DNA of 64,000 nt, from assembly GCF_040214835.1 (NCBI RefSeq), contig NZ_CP157874.1, positions 1,492,001 to 1,556,000 of the forward strand. The letters run 5' to 3'. A program made the translations under genes and the position numbers. Of the stretch, positions 34,816 through 43,190 are shown one piece after another; position 1 is the first letter of the stretch, and the number at the start of each line of letters is the position of its first letter. This DNA is from Pseudomonas asiatica (GTDB taxonomy: Bacteria > Pseudomonadota > Gammaproteobacteria > Pseudomonadales > Pseudomonadaceae). The notes under the pieces were generated by a model that was not told the origin of the DNA, did no database searches, and was given only the letters and a program-made list of their open reading frames with translations.

Positions 34816-36948
34816 CTAGAAGCTGACCGAAGCCGACAGCCGAGCCGTCCGCGGCGCTCCCTGGAACAGGTAGTTATCCCCCAGGTAATCCCCCACATCA
34901 CGCCAATAACGCTTGTCGAATACGTTATCCACAGTCAGCCGCAGCACCGTGTCATACCCACCAATGCGCGTGCGGTAGCGGCTACCCACATCGCACACCG
35001 TATACCCACCAACTTCCACATTCCCCGCCTGGCTCGCATACTTGCTGGCGCTGTAGCGCGCCCCGCCCAGCAGTGCCAAGCCCGGTATCGGCAGGGTGTA
35101 TTCCGCCTGCAGCGCCGCCCGGAACCTGGGCACGTTGATCGCTTGGTGGCCTTCATAGGCATCGGTGTCGCTGTTCTGCACCCGCGCCCGAATCGCCGCA
35201 GCGCTGGCCTGCACCTGCAGGTTCGAGGTCACCCAGCCGCTGGCGCCCAATTCCAGGCCGGTGTTCTTCTGCTGGCCTTGCTGCACGTAGGTGAAAGTGC
35301 CGGCGCCGTCCGGGCGCGCGTACTGGTATGCCTGGCGTATCTGGAACAGTGCGGCGCTGAAGCTCAGGCCTTGCCAGTCATGCTTGAGGCCCAGTTCCAG
35401 TTGGTGCGAGGTCGTCGGTGCCAGGATTTCGAATCTGTTCTCGGCGAACCACGGTGCGGTGCCGCCTGCCGACAGGCCTTTGGAATAACTGGCATATACC
35501 GTGGTATCCGGCTGCGGCTTGTAGATGAGCGCGGCGTTGGGCAGCAACTCGTACTGCCGGGTATGGCGACCGGCAACACCTTCCTCATTCCAGGTTTTCT
35601 CGTCCAGGCGTACTTCACGGGCACCCAGTACGGTCTGCCAGTGCTCGTTGAAGCTGATGCGGTCGCTCACGAACAACCCGTACTGGCGGCTGTCCAGGCG
35701 ACGTTCGCTAGACCTGATGGGCTTGTCGGATGGATCAAAGGCCGGTGCACCCGTGTAGATGTTGCCTGTACCTACCCATTCCATATAGCTGGGGCGCTGA
35801 TCCAGCGTGCGCCGCTGCGCACTGGTGCCCACGGTCAGCTCATGCCCCACGCCCAGCGCATCGAAACGCCCGTTGAGCATGGCCTGCGCCTCGTCGGTAC
35901 GGCGGGTGTCGTCGGGGCTGCGGAAGTCGTAGATGTCGTAGTCGCCGTTGCTGCCGAAGAAGGCGCCTTCGCTCGAGCCCCAGGCAAACGAGCTGTAGTC
36001 ATCGATCACCACCTTGCTGCGCGAGGTGCTCAAGGTCCCGGTCCAGGCTTCGTTGAAACGGTACTCGAAGCGCCCACCCAGGTTCAGCGAATCGTTCTGC
36101 ACCGGCTTGGCCCAGTGCTGGTAGGCCAGGCGGTCGTCGGGGTCGATGCCATGGGGTACTTCGCTGCCACCGAGCAGCTGGTAACCCGGCACCGAGCGCT
36201 GTTCGCGATGCTGGTATTCGGCATCCAGCTGCAGGGTGGCATTCGGGTTGATCTGCCAGTCGAAGGCCAGCGAGGCGAAGTCGCGCTTGCCGTCGGCGTG
36301 GTCGACCAAGGAGCGGATGTCTTCATGGGCCAGGTTGGCCCGCAGGCCGAACTGCCGCTCGCTGCCGAACCAGCCGCCCAGGTCGGTGGCCAGGTAGCGT
36401 TCGCCTTGTTCGTTGGTCGACACCGTGACGCTGCGCACGTCTTCGGCGCGCTTGGTCACGTAGTTGACCAGGCCGCCCGGCTCTGACACACCGCTCTGCA
36501 GCCCGGACAAACCCTTGAGCAGCTCCACCTGCTGCTTGTTCTCCAGGGCCACGTTCTGCTCGCCGGCGATGGTCTGGCCATTGATGCGGTAGCTGCTGGC
36601 GGCATTCAGCTCGAAGCCGCGCACGTTGAAGTTTTCGTAGTAGCCGATGGGGGCGTAGCTTTCACCCACCGAGGCGTCGCTTTGCAGCACTTCGCTGAGC
36701 TGGCGTACCTGGCGGTCTTCCAGCAGTTGCTGGTTGAACACGCTGATCGAGGCCGGGGTGTCGAGCAGGGGCGCGGGCTGGAAGCCGCCTACTGCTGCCT
36801 GGCGTGCCTGGTAGCCGTCGTTGGTGTAGGTGTCGGACACCTGCAGCGGGGCCAGTAGCACGCTGTCTTCGGCAAGCACATGGGGGCAATGCAGGGCCAG
36901 GCCCAGGCTGAGCAGGCTCAGGGGCAGGCGGGGGTGACGCGGGGGCAT
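34816..36948 (-). CDS. TonB-dependent siderophore receptor
   Basis: 710 residues. Start MPPRHPRLPLSLLSLGLALH, with GGAG in front, gives a signal peptide ending near LAED. A plug domain (~residues 55-165: DTPASISVFNQQLLEDRQV, NFNVRGFELN, GGLVNYVTKR) and a C-terminal beta-barrel ending in the aromatic SASVSF follow, as in FhuA/FoxA-type hydroxamate receptors. It imports ferric siderophore across the outer membrane; ligand unknown. The usual Fur box is not seen, and the space upstream is taken up by a REPIN and a terminator. No siderophore genes are nearby. Confidence 0.93.
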   Translation of the reverse strand: MPPRHPRLPLSLLSLGLALHCPHVLAEDSVLLAPLQVSDTYTNDGYQARQAAVGGFQPAPLLDTPASISVFNQQLLEDRQVRQLSEVLQSDASVGESYAPIGYYENFNVRGFELNAASSYRINGQTIAGEQNVALENKQQVELLKGLSGLQSGVSEPGGLVNYVTKRAEDVRSVTVSTNEQGERYLATDLGGWFGSERQFGLRANLAHEDIRSLVDHADGKRDFASLAFDWQINPNATLQLDAEYQHREQRSVPGYQLLGGSEVPHGIDPDDRLAYQHWAKPVQNDSLNLGGRFEYRFNEAWTGTLSTSRSKVVIDDYSSFAWGSSEGAFFGSNGDYDIYDFRSPDDTRRTDEAQAMLNGRFDALGVGHELTVGTSAQRRTLDQRPSYMEWVGTGNIYTGAPAFDPSDKPIRSSERRLDSRQYGLFVSDRISFNEHWQTVLGAREVRLDEKTWNEEGVAGRHTRQYELLPNAALIYKPQPDTTVYASYSKGLSAGGTAPWFAENRFEILAPTTSHQLELGLKHDWQGLSFSAALFQIRQAYQYARPDGAGTFTYVQQGQQKNTGLELGASGWVTSNLQVQASAAAIRARVQNSDTDAYEGHQAINVPRFRAALQAEYTLPIPGLALLGGARYSASKYASQAGNVEVGGYTVCDVGSRYRTRIGGYDTVLRLTVDNVFDKRYWRDVGDYLGDNYLFQGAPRTARLSASVSF

Positions 36949-36974
36949 GCGGTGGGGCTCCTGGATGCGCGACA

Positions 36975-37085
36975 CCTGTGCCGGCCTCTTCGCGGGTGAA
37001 CCCGCTCCCACAGGAAAATCACTATCCTCAGGTGCAGTGATATCCCTGTGGGAGCGGGTTCACCCGCGAAGAGGCCGGCACAGGC
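36975..37085. repeat. REPIN, type A (GTGAAC variant)
   Basis: Perfectly matched long arms from CCTGTGCCGG to CCCACAGG. It lies 26 bp upstream of the receptor gene start. Confidence 0.94.
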
Positions 37086-37088
37086 CAT

Positions 37089-37117
37089 GAAAAAGGCGGC
37101 ATCTTACAGCCGCCTTC
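37089..37117 (-). terminator. Intrinsic terminator of the gene 37151-37531
   Basis: On the minus strand AAGGCGGC-TGTAAGAT-GCCGCCTT then TTTCATG: an 8-bp stem with a short U-run, directly upstream of REPIN 36975-37085. Confidence 0.8.
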
Positions 37118-37150
37118 AACATAAAACGATCCGGGCTCTGCGATATCCAG

Positions 37151-37531
37151 TCAGCCTTTGCGGGCCGGCCGCCTGTGCTGCCGCCAGTTGTCATCGATCT
37201 TCGACCAGGTCTTGCCATCGGTAATGGCCATGAGCTTGCGCCCGTCCTTGAAGGTGGCCAGGAAGGTGGCTTCCTCTTCCTTGCCACCCAGCCACAGCCC
37301 GGCCAGCAACCCCACCGGCCCGGCCACCAGGGCCCCGGCCACGCCCCAGCCCAGGGCACTGCCCAGGCTACGGCTGGATTCCAGGCTGGCCAGCCGCAGC
37401 TCGCTGATGCGTGCCAGGGAAATCCGCTCGCCCGGCGAGGGGCTGCGCGGGGTCTTGAGTGTGAGCGATCCATTGCGATACTCGCCTTCGCCTTGCAAGA
37501 AATCGCCGGATTGCACCGTGAGTCTTGTCAT
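37151..37531 (-). CDS. Small protein with glycine-rich membrane segment, unknown function
   Basis: 126 residues. An N-terminal soluble part (residues 1-50: SGDFLQGEGEYRNGSLTLKTPRSPSPGERISL), a Gly/Ala-rich hydrophobic stretch (~57-82, GWGVAGALVAGPVGLLAGLWLGG), then FLATFKDGRKLMAITDGKTWSKI. The pattern recalls proteins that carry a short PH- or SHOCT-like strand region around a glycine zipper. I do not recognise the family. SD CAGGACG precedes the ATG. Confidence 0.8.
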   Translation of the reverse strand: MTRLTVQSGDFLQGEGEYRNGSLTLKTPRSPSPGERISLARISELRLASLESSRSLGSALGWGVAGALVAGPVGLLAGLWLGGKEEEATFLATFKDGRKLMAITDGKTWSKIDDNWRQHRRPARKG

Positions 37532-37651
37532 AACGTCGTCCTGTCAGGGAAAGGGCATTGACCAGCGCCTACTGAGCGCTGCCCGGGCAGGCAAGTCAAC
37601 GGCCATGCGACGGAGGGTCGTGCGGTGCATTGTCGCCCAGGTCAATGGACT

Positions 37652-38839
37652 TCAGGCCACCTGCAAAGCGTTCTTGCGCTTGCGCTCGGCCAAACCCCAC
37701 GCCAGCAACGCCAGCCCGCCAATCACCAACCCGGCCACCACAATCCCCATCCAGCCCTGGCGCTGGAACAACTGCGTGCCCAGCAACGACCCCAAGGCCC
37801 CGCCAATGAAGTAGCAGGTGATATACCCGGCATTCAGCCGCGTGCGCGCTTCGGGCCGCAGGGCAATCACCGCGTTCTGGTTGCTCACGTGCACCAGTTG
37901 CACTGCCAGGTCGAGCATCAGTACGCCCAGCAGCAAGGCCAGCAACGATTGCTCGGCAAAGCCCAGCGGCACCCACGACAGCAGCAATACCACCAGGCCC
38001 ACGGTGGTGCCCAGCGAACCCTTGCCACGGTCGGCCAGGCGCCCGGCCCAGTTGGCCGACAGCGCACCCGCTGCACCGGCCAGGCCGAACAGGCCTATCA
38101 CCGCGTCCGAATAGTGGTACGGGCCTTTCGCCAGCAGGAACGCCAGTGGCGTCCAGAACAGGGCGAACAGGCTGAATGCCAGCAGGCCGAGCAGCGAGCG
38201 CAGGCGCAGCACCGGTTCTTCGACGAACAGGCGGAACACCGAGCCGATCAGCGCCGGGTATTTCAGCCCGGCATGGCTGTGGTGTTGTGGCAGGCTGCGG
38301 TACAGCGCCACGGCGGTGATGGCCATCAGCACTGCAGCCAGCACGTAGATGCTGCGCCAGCCACCCAGTTCGGCCATGAACCCGGCGGCGGTACGTGCCA
38401 GCAGGATGCCCAGCAGCAACCCGCTCATCAACGTGCCGACCGCGCGCCCGCGCTGGTGTGGCTCGCTGAGGGTCGCGGCCATGGGCACGAGGATCTGCGC
38501 CACCACCGAGAACAGCCCGGTCAGCGCCGTACCAAGGATCAGCCAGGGCAGGCTCGGTGCGCAGGCGCTGATGATCAGGCCCAGGGTGGAAATGGCGGTC
38601 ATCACGGTGATCAGCCGGCGCTGCTCGAACAGGTCGCCCAGCGGTGCCAGCAGCAACAGGCCGGCGCCATAGCTCAGTTGCGCGGCAATGACGATGCTGC
38701 CGGCACTGGCAGTGCTCAGGCCGAACTGCTGGGCGATGCTGTGCAGCAGTGGTTGCGCATAGTAGTTGCTGGCCACGGCCAGGCCGGTGGCGGTGGCCAT
38801 CAGCAGGATCAGGGCGCGGCTGAGAGTGGGGGCGTTCAT
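37652..38839 (-). CDS. MFS transporter (drug/sugar efflux type)
   Basis: 395 residues, 12 predicted helices. N-terminus SRALILLMATATGLAVASNYYAQPLLHSIA and loop LGDLFEQRRLITVMTAIS match the YnfM/AraJ-like arabinose-efflux group. A second loop NWAGRLADRGKGSLGTTVG is between TM8 and TM9. Likely a proton-driven exporter; substrate unknown. No regulator is adjacent. Confidence 0.9.
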   Translation of the reverse strand: MNAPTLSRALILLMATATGLAVASNYYAQPLLHSIAQQFGLSTASAGSIVIAAQLSYGAGLLLLAPLGDLFEQRRLITVMTAISTLGLIISACAPSLPWLILGTALTGLFSVVAQILVPMAATLSEPHQRGRAVGTLMSGLLLGILLARTAAGFMAELGGWRSIYVLAAVLMAITAVALYRSLPQHHSHAGLKYPALIGSVFRLFVEEPVLRLRSLLGLLAFSLFALFWTPLAFLLAKGPYHYSDAVIGLFGLAGAAGALSANWAGRLADRGKGSLGTTVGLVVLLLSWVPLGFAEQSLLALLLGVLMLDLAVQLVHVSNQNAVIALRPEARTRLNAGYITCYFIGGALGSLLGTQLFQRQGWMGIVVAGLVIGGLALLAWGLAERKRKNALQVA

Positions 38840-38960
38840 GCAGTTCTCGTGGCGGGCAGGAGTAAAGGGGGGATTATCGGAAAGTGTCGGGCACTACATC
38901 AATGCATTGTGTGGCAGAGCAGGGCAGGGGGAGGGGGGCTGGAGGTTGGGGATCGGTTGA

Positions 38961-39075
38961 GCCTGTGCTGGCCTCTTCGCGGGTAAACCCGCTCCCACAG
39001 GTACACCACTGGGCTCGGGGCCTGTGATATCCCTGTGGGAGCGGGTTTACCCGCGAAGAGGCCGGAACAGGCAAC
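38961..39075. repeat. REPIN, type A
   Basis: GTAAAC/GTTTAC arms with CCTGTGCTGG / CCGGAACAGG ends. It ends 8 bp from the SDR stop. Confidence 0.93.
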
Positions 39076-39082
39076 CCTTCAA

Positions 39083-39832
39083 TCAGGCAGCAAACCCGCC
39101 ATCGACCGTCAGGCTGGCCCCAGTGACATACCCCGCCTCAGGCCCCGCCAGGTAAGCCACGAAGCTGGCAATCTCATCCGCCTCGCCATAGCGCCCGATC
39201 GCCATCAGCGGGATCAGGCTGTCAGCGAACTCGCCGCTGGCCGGGTTCATGTCGGTGTCCACCGGCCCTGGCTGCACGTTGTTCACGGTAATGCCTTTCG
39301 GCCCCAGGTCACGGGCCATGCCGCGGGTCAGGCCGACCAGCGCCGATTTGCTCATGGCATAGGGGGCGCCGCCGGCAAACGGCATGCGCTCGGCATTGGT
39401 GCTGCCAATGTTGATGATGCGCCCACCTTGGCCCATGTAGCGTGCCGCGGCCTGGCTGGCGACGAATACGCTGCGCACGTTCACCGCCAGCATGTGGTCG
39501 AAGTCGGCCAGGTCGAATTCGGTCACCGGTGCTACCGCCAGCACACCGGCGTTGTTGACCAGGATATCCAGCCGGCCGAAGGCCTTCACAGTGTCATCCA
39601 CGGCCAGTTGCACGGCCGCCGCGTCGGCGCTGTCGGCCCGCAGGGCCAAGGCCCTGCCGCCGTTTTCGGTAATTTCCTCAGCCAGCGCCTGCGCCGGGCC
39701 GGCGGAGCTGACATAGGTGAAGGCCACCTGCGCGCCTTCGCGGGCCAGGCGTCGCACGATGGCTGCACCGATGCCGCGGGAACCGCCCTGTACCAGGGCT
39801 ACTTTGCCTTTGAGGGTATGTTGCTTGGACAT
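39083..39832 (-). CDS. Short-chain dehydrogenase/reductase (BdcA-like)
   Basis: 249 residues, classical SDR. Cofactor motif QGGSRGIG at 15-22 (Gln-Gly in place of Thr-Gly), NNAG near 91, catalytic Ser in NIGST, Tyr and Lys in PYAMSK. The start MSKQHTLKGKVALV follows CAGGAGATC. The Gln in the first position and the Arg after it suggest NADPH. E. coli BdcA, a biofilm-dispersal protein, is a relative, but the function here is open. It is divergent from a LysR regulator across a clean dyad, so that regulator probably controls it. Confidence 0.92.
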   Translation of the reverse strand: MSKQHTLKGKVALVQGGSRGIGAAIVRRLAREGAQVAFTYVSSAGPAQALAEEITENGGRALALRADSADAAAVQLAVDDTVKAFGRLDILVNNAGVLAVAPVTEFDLADFDHMLAVNVRSVFVASQAAARYMGQGGRIINIGSTNAERMPFAGGAPYAMSKSALVGLTRGMARDLGPKGITVNNVQPGPVDTDMNPASGEFADSLIPLMAIGRYGEADEIASFVAYLAGPEAGYVTGASLTVDGGFAA

Positions 39833-39897
39833 GCTGATCTCCTGCTGGAAGCCAGGCCGGAATGCCTTGGATGGGCGCAGTATCGGCGCTTGATTAC

Positions 39898-39928
39898 CTG
39901 CTGATAAGATGGCAATCACTATCAGCAG
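39898..39928. promoter_or_regulatory. LysR-type operator between SDR and LysR genes
   Basis: CTGCTGATA-N13-TATCAGCAG, perfect 9-bp arms with starts 22 bp apart, centred in the divergent region, 23 bp before the LysR ATG and 66 bp from the SDR ATG. Confidence 0.65.
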
Positions 39929-39950
39929 AGTAAACCTTTGGTTGCCAATC

Positions 39951-40889
39951 ATGGCCATGGAATCGTTCAACGCGTTGGAATGCTTCATCCGCAGTGCCGA
40001 AGTCGGCAGCTTTGCCGAGGCCGCCAGGCGCCTCAGCATTACCCCGGCTGCCGTGGGCAAGCATGTTGCCCAGCTGGAAGCGCGCCTGGGGGTGCGGTTG
40101 TTCCAGCGTAGTACCCGCAAGCTGACCCTGACCGAGGCCGGGCAGCGATTTCTGGGGGAGGTCAGTGACAGCTTCCGCACCATCCAGTACGCCGTGGCCA
40201 ACCTGGCCAGCAGCGAAGGCCAGCCGGCCGGGTTGTTGCGGGTGAGCATGGGCACGGTGTTCGGGCGCTTGTATGTGTTGCCATTGCTGGCCGAGTTCCT
40301 GCGTCGCTACCCGGCCATTACCCCGGACTGGCATTTCGACAACCGCCAGGTCGACCTGATCGGCCAGGGCTTCGATGCGGCGATTGGCGGAGGCTTCGAT
40401 CTGCCGCCGGGGGTGGTGGCGCGCAAGCTGACCCCGGCGCACCGGGTGCTGGTGGCGGCGCCGGCTTACCTGGGCCGGCACGCGCCGATTGACGACCCGC
40501 AGGTATTGCAACGGCATGACGGTATCCTGATCCGCTCGCCGCAGACCGGGCGGGTGCGTTCATGGCCGTTGACCAGCCGTTGGCAGGTGCAGCAGCCATT
40601 GCAGTTGCGCCAGACGATGACCATGAGCGATTCGGATGCGGCTTGCGCGGTGGCCGAGCAGGGCTTGGGGATTGCCCTGGTGAGCCTGCCGTTTGCAGTG
40701 CCGTACCTGGAAGGCGGGCGGCTGCAGCGGGTGCTGCCGGACTGGTACGTGGACGATGGGTATATCAGCCTGTATTTCGCCGAGCACAAGCTGTTGCCGG
40801 GCAAGACCCGGGCGTTTATCGATTTTGTGGTGGAACAGTTCGAAGAGCAGGGGTTGGCGCGGCGGTTCGATGCCTTGCAAACCGTGTAG
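39951..40889 (+). CDS. LysR family transcriptional regulator
   Basis: 312 residues. The N-terminal winged HTH (residues ~5-62, NALECFIRSAEVGSFAEAARRLSITPAAVGKHVAQLEARLGVRLFQR) is followed by a LysR substrate-binding domain (~90-300). Start MAMESF at 39951; 39957 is possible. The final codons and stop (CAAACCGTGTAGGAG) coincide with the first bases of a type C REPIN. It probably regulates the divergent SDR gene through the 39898-39928 dyad. Confidence 0.93.
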   Translation: MAMESFNALECFIRSAEVGSFAEAARRLSITPAAVGKHVAQLEARLGVRLFQRSTRKLTLTEAGQRFLGEVSDSFRTIQYAVANLASSEGQPAGLLRVSMGTVFGRLYVLPLLAEFLRRYPAITPDWHFDNRQVDLIGQGFDAAIGGGFDLPPGVVARKLTPAHRVLVAAPAYLGRHAPIDDPQVLQRHDGILIRSPQTGRVRSWPLTSRWQVQQPLQLRQTMTMSDSDAACAVAEQGLGIALVSLPFAVPYLEGGRLQRVLPDWYVDDGYISLYFAEHKLLPGKTRAFIDFVVEQFEEQGLARRFDALQTV

Positions 40890-40980
40890 GAGCAGCCTTG
40901 TGCTGCGAAGAGGCCGGTAAGGCAAATGACTTTCTGTGTCGCTCATGGCCCCTTCGCAGCACAAGGCTGCTCCTACACGG
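40884..40980. repeat. REPIN, type C (GCAGC/GCTGC stem)
   Basis: Arms GTGTAGGAGCAGCCTTGTGC and its inverse; the stem differs from type B but still pairs. The left arm contributes the TAG stop codon of the LysR gene. A loose fragment GCGAAGAGGCCGGTTCAGAC follows at ~40998-41018. Confidence 0.9.
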
Positions 40981-41012
40981 GGATCACTGGCCTGGGGAGC
41001 GAAGAGGCCGGT

Positions 41013-41483
41013 TCAGACAACATCGACTATGAACAATGCCTGTGCCCCCAGGCTCACCTCATCATCAACCTTCCTGCCGACCAACTGCTGCCCCAGCGGC
41101 GAGCGCGGGGTAATCACCGTCACCAGCCCATCCCCCTCGCCAATCTTCAACCCCGCCGCCTCGGGCCCGAGGAACAGTCGGCGTTGCCCGCCATCTTCAT
41201 CCTCCAGCGTTACCAGGTTGCTCACCTGCACCCCGCGTGCCGGGTCGTAATCACGCAGCAGCAGTTGCTGGTAGGTCACCAGCGCCTTGCGGATCTCGGC
41301 GCTGCGGCGGGCTTGGCCGGTAGCCAGGTACGAGGCTTCCAGGCCCAGGGTGTCGTACTTGTTCTCGGCGATGTTCTCTTCGGCGGTGGCGGCTTCGTAC
41401 GCGGTTTGCGCCGCGCGGGTCAGCACATCCTGGTCATGCTCGAGGGTGGCGACTATCTGCGCCAGCAGGCTGGGCTTGTCCAT
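41013..41483 (-). CDS. GreA/GreB-family RNA polymerase secondary-channel factor
   Basis: 156 residues. Residues ~1-75 form an N-terminal coiled coil whose tip (NIAENKYDTLGLEAS) carries acidic residues as in Gre factors. Residues ~80-156 form an FKBP-like domain (RLFLGPEAAGLKIGEGDGLVTVITPRSPLGQQLVGRKVDDEV). Gre proteins help backtracked polymerase cleave its transcript. This is a divergent, third-type member, not GreA or GreB themselves. It starts 2 bp after the stop of the upstream membrane-protein gene (TGACCATG), so the two are coupled. Confidence 0.85.
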   Translation of the reverse strand: MDKPSLLAQIVATLEHDQDVLTRAAQTAYEAATAEENIAENKYDTLGLEASYLATGQARRSAEIRKALVTYQQLLLRDYDPARGVQVSNLVTLEDEDGGQRRLFLGPEAAGLKIGEGDGLVTVITPRSPLGQQLVGRKVDDEVSLGAQALFIVDVV

Positions 41484-41485
41484 GG

Positions 41486-41884
41486 TCAGTAACAGAACTC
41501 CAGCACGTTGGCCTGGCTTTTGTCGGTGGGCGCGGTGCGGTTCTGCTGCAGCCAGAACTGGCACTTCGGGCTGTTGAGGTTGCGCGGGTTGCCCTGGGCG
41601 GCCTCGGCGGCCTGTTGCACCTCCTGCTTGTGCAGGATGTCCTTGTAGCGTTCGAACATTTCCGCCTGGGCATCCGCCGCAGGGGCTGGCGCTGGCGGCG
41701 CGGCAGGCCGGTACGCGGCGGGGGCCACGGCCTGGGCCAGTGGCTGTACCTGCTGTGGCCACAGTTGCAGCGCCAGCCACAGGCTGGCGGCGATCGCCAC
41801 GGCGCCCAGCCACAGGCCAAGGGCAACGCACACGATCAACGGCAGCGGCTTGAGGGTAATCTTCAGTTCACGGTGGCGCGGCAT
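41486..41884 (-). CDS. Membrane-anchored protein of unknown function, coupled to a Gre-like gene
   Basis: 132 residues. One transmembrane helix near the N-terminus (about residues 15-42, LPLIVCVALGLWLGAVAIAASLWLAL), then a Pro/Ala-rich linker (PAAYRPAAPPAPAPAAD) and a periplasmic domain containing two Cys (PKCQFW and the C-terminal EFCY), possibly a disulfide. I do not recognise the family. The tight junction with the Gre-like gene suggests an operon. SD is GGAGGCTGCC. Confidence 0.83.
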   Translation of the reverse strand: MPRHRELKITLKPLPLIVCVALGLWLGAVAIAASLWLALQLWPQQVQPLAQAVAPAAYRPAAPPAPAPAADAQAEMFERYKDILHKQEVQQAAEAAQGNPRNLNSPKCQFWLQQNRTAPTDKSQANVLEFCY

Positions 41885-42014
41885 GGCAGCCTCCTGGCAG
41901 GGTGTTCGGGGTGCATTGTCGCATGCGCCTGGGCATTTTTCCGCGCAGGTGCTTTTGTCAGCGACAATTTATGCGCAGAATGCGCGGTTTTTCCGCTGGG
42001 CGAGGGCAGGGCAC

Positions 42015-43142
42015 ATGAACGCCACCTGGGACATCTTCTGCAGCGTCGTCGACAACTACGGCGATATAGGCGTGACTTGGCGCCTGGCCCGGCAGCTGGT
42101 GGCCGAGCACGGCCTGGCAGTGCGCCTGTGGGTGGATGACCTCAATGCGTTCACGCCCATGTGCCCCGGGGCCGATGCCGCCGCCCCGCAGCAGTGGCAG
42201 CACGGTGTGGATGTGCGCCAGTGGCCGGTGACCTGGTTGCCGGTGGCGCCGGCTGATGTGGTAATCGGTGCCTTCGCCTGCCAGTTGCCAGCAGCTTATG
42301 TGGAGGCAATGCGTGCTCGCGCCACGCCGCCGCTGTGGTTGAACCTCGAATACCTCAGTGCCGAGGACTGGGTGGAGGGCTGCCATGGCTTGCCTTCGCC
42401 GCAGCCCAATGGCTTGCGCAAGGTGTTTTTCTTTCCCGGCTTTACCGAAAAAACCGGTGGCCTGCTGCGCGAGGGCTCGCTGCTGGCGCGGCGTGATGGG
42501 TTCCAGCAAGGCGCACGTCAGGCCTTCTTGCAGGGGCTTGGCGTAAACCCTGAAGCGGGGGCGTTGCTGATTTCCCTGTTCGCCTACGAAAACCCGCAAC
42601 TGGGCAACTGGCTTGATGCCTTGGCCTCAGGCGAGCAACCTTGCCACCTGCTGGTGCCGCAAGGGCGCGTCCTCGCGGGGCTCGGCCAGTGGCTTGGCGA
42701 GGCGGCCCTGCAAGTGGGCAGCGTGCGCAAGCGAGGGGCGCTGACCGTGCAGGTGCTACCTTTCGTCAGCCAGGACGACTACGACCGGTTGCTGTGGAGC
42801 TGTGATTTCAACGCCGTGCGCGGCGAAGACTCGTTCGTGCGCGCGCAGTGGGCCGGGCAGCCGATGCTGTGGCACATCTACGTGCAGGACGAGAATGCCC
42901 ATTGGGAAAAGCTCGAAGCGTTTCTCGCGCATTATCGACACGGGTTGTCAGACGATGCCGATGCCGCCCTGCTTGGCTTGTGGCGTGCCTGGAACATGGA
43001 CCGCGACATGGGCCAGGCCTGGCAGGCGGCCCGCCAGCACTGGCCGGAACTGCAGCAGCATGCCCGGCTTTGGGCAGCGCGACGGGCCGCTCAGCCGGAC
43101 CTTGCCACAGCGCTAGTACACTTTTACCGAAATTCGCTATGA
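42015..43142 (+). CDS. earP: EF-P arginine rhamnosyltransferase
   Basis: Transfers rhamnose from dTDP-beta-L-rhamnose to Arg32 of EF-P, which lets ribosomes pass polyproline stretches. 375 residues, GT-B fold. The start MNATWDIFCSVVDNYGDIGVTW places the catalytic D13 and D17 exactly as in published P. putida EarP. The C-terminal half has the nucleotide-sugar segment (RGEDSFVRAQWAGQPMLWHIY). SD is CAGGGCAC. It is directly upstream of efp (48-bp gap), the standard Pseudomonas arrangement. Confidence 0.97.
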   Translation: MNATWDIFCSVVDNYGDIGVTWRLARQLVAEHGLAVRLWVDDLNAFTPMCPGADAAAPQQWQHGVDVRQWPVTWLPVAPADVVIGAFACQLPAAYVEAMRARATPPLWLNLEYLSAEDWVEGCHGLPSPQPNGLRKVFFFPGFTEKTGGLLREGSLLARRDGFQQGARQAFLQGLGVNPEAGALLISLFAYENPQLGNWLDALASGEQPCHLLVPQGRVLAGLGQWLGEAALQVGSVRKRGALTVQVLPFVSQDDYDRLLWSCDFNAVRGEDSFVRAQWAGQPMLWHIYVQDENAHWEKLEAFLAHYRHGLSDDADAALLGLWRAWNMDRDMGQAWQAARQHWPELQQHARLWAARRAAQPDLATALVHFYRNSL

Positions 43143-43190
43143 TACGCGGCCTCGATTTTTATAAATCCATCCAGATTCGGATACTTCGTA

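Noticed and set aside
37625..38986. 453-codon open frame on the plus strand
   Set aside because: Antisense to an MFS transporter with clear helices; the translation is Gln/His/Arg-rich, typical of a shadow frame.
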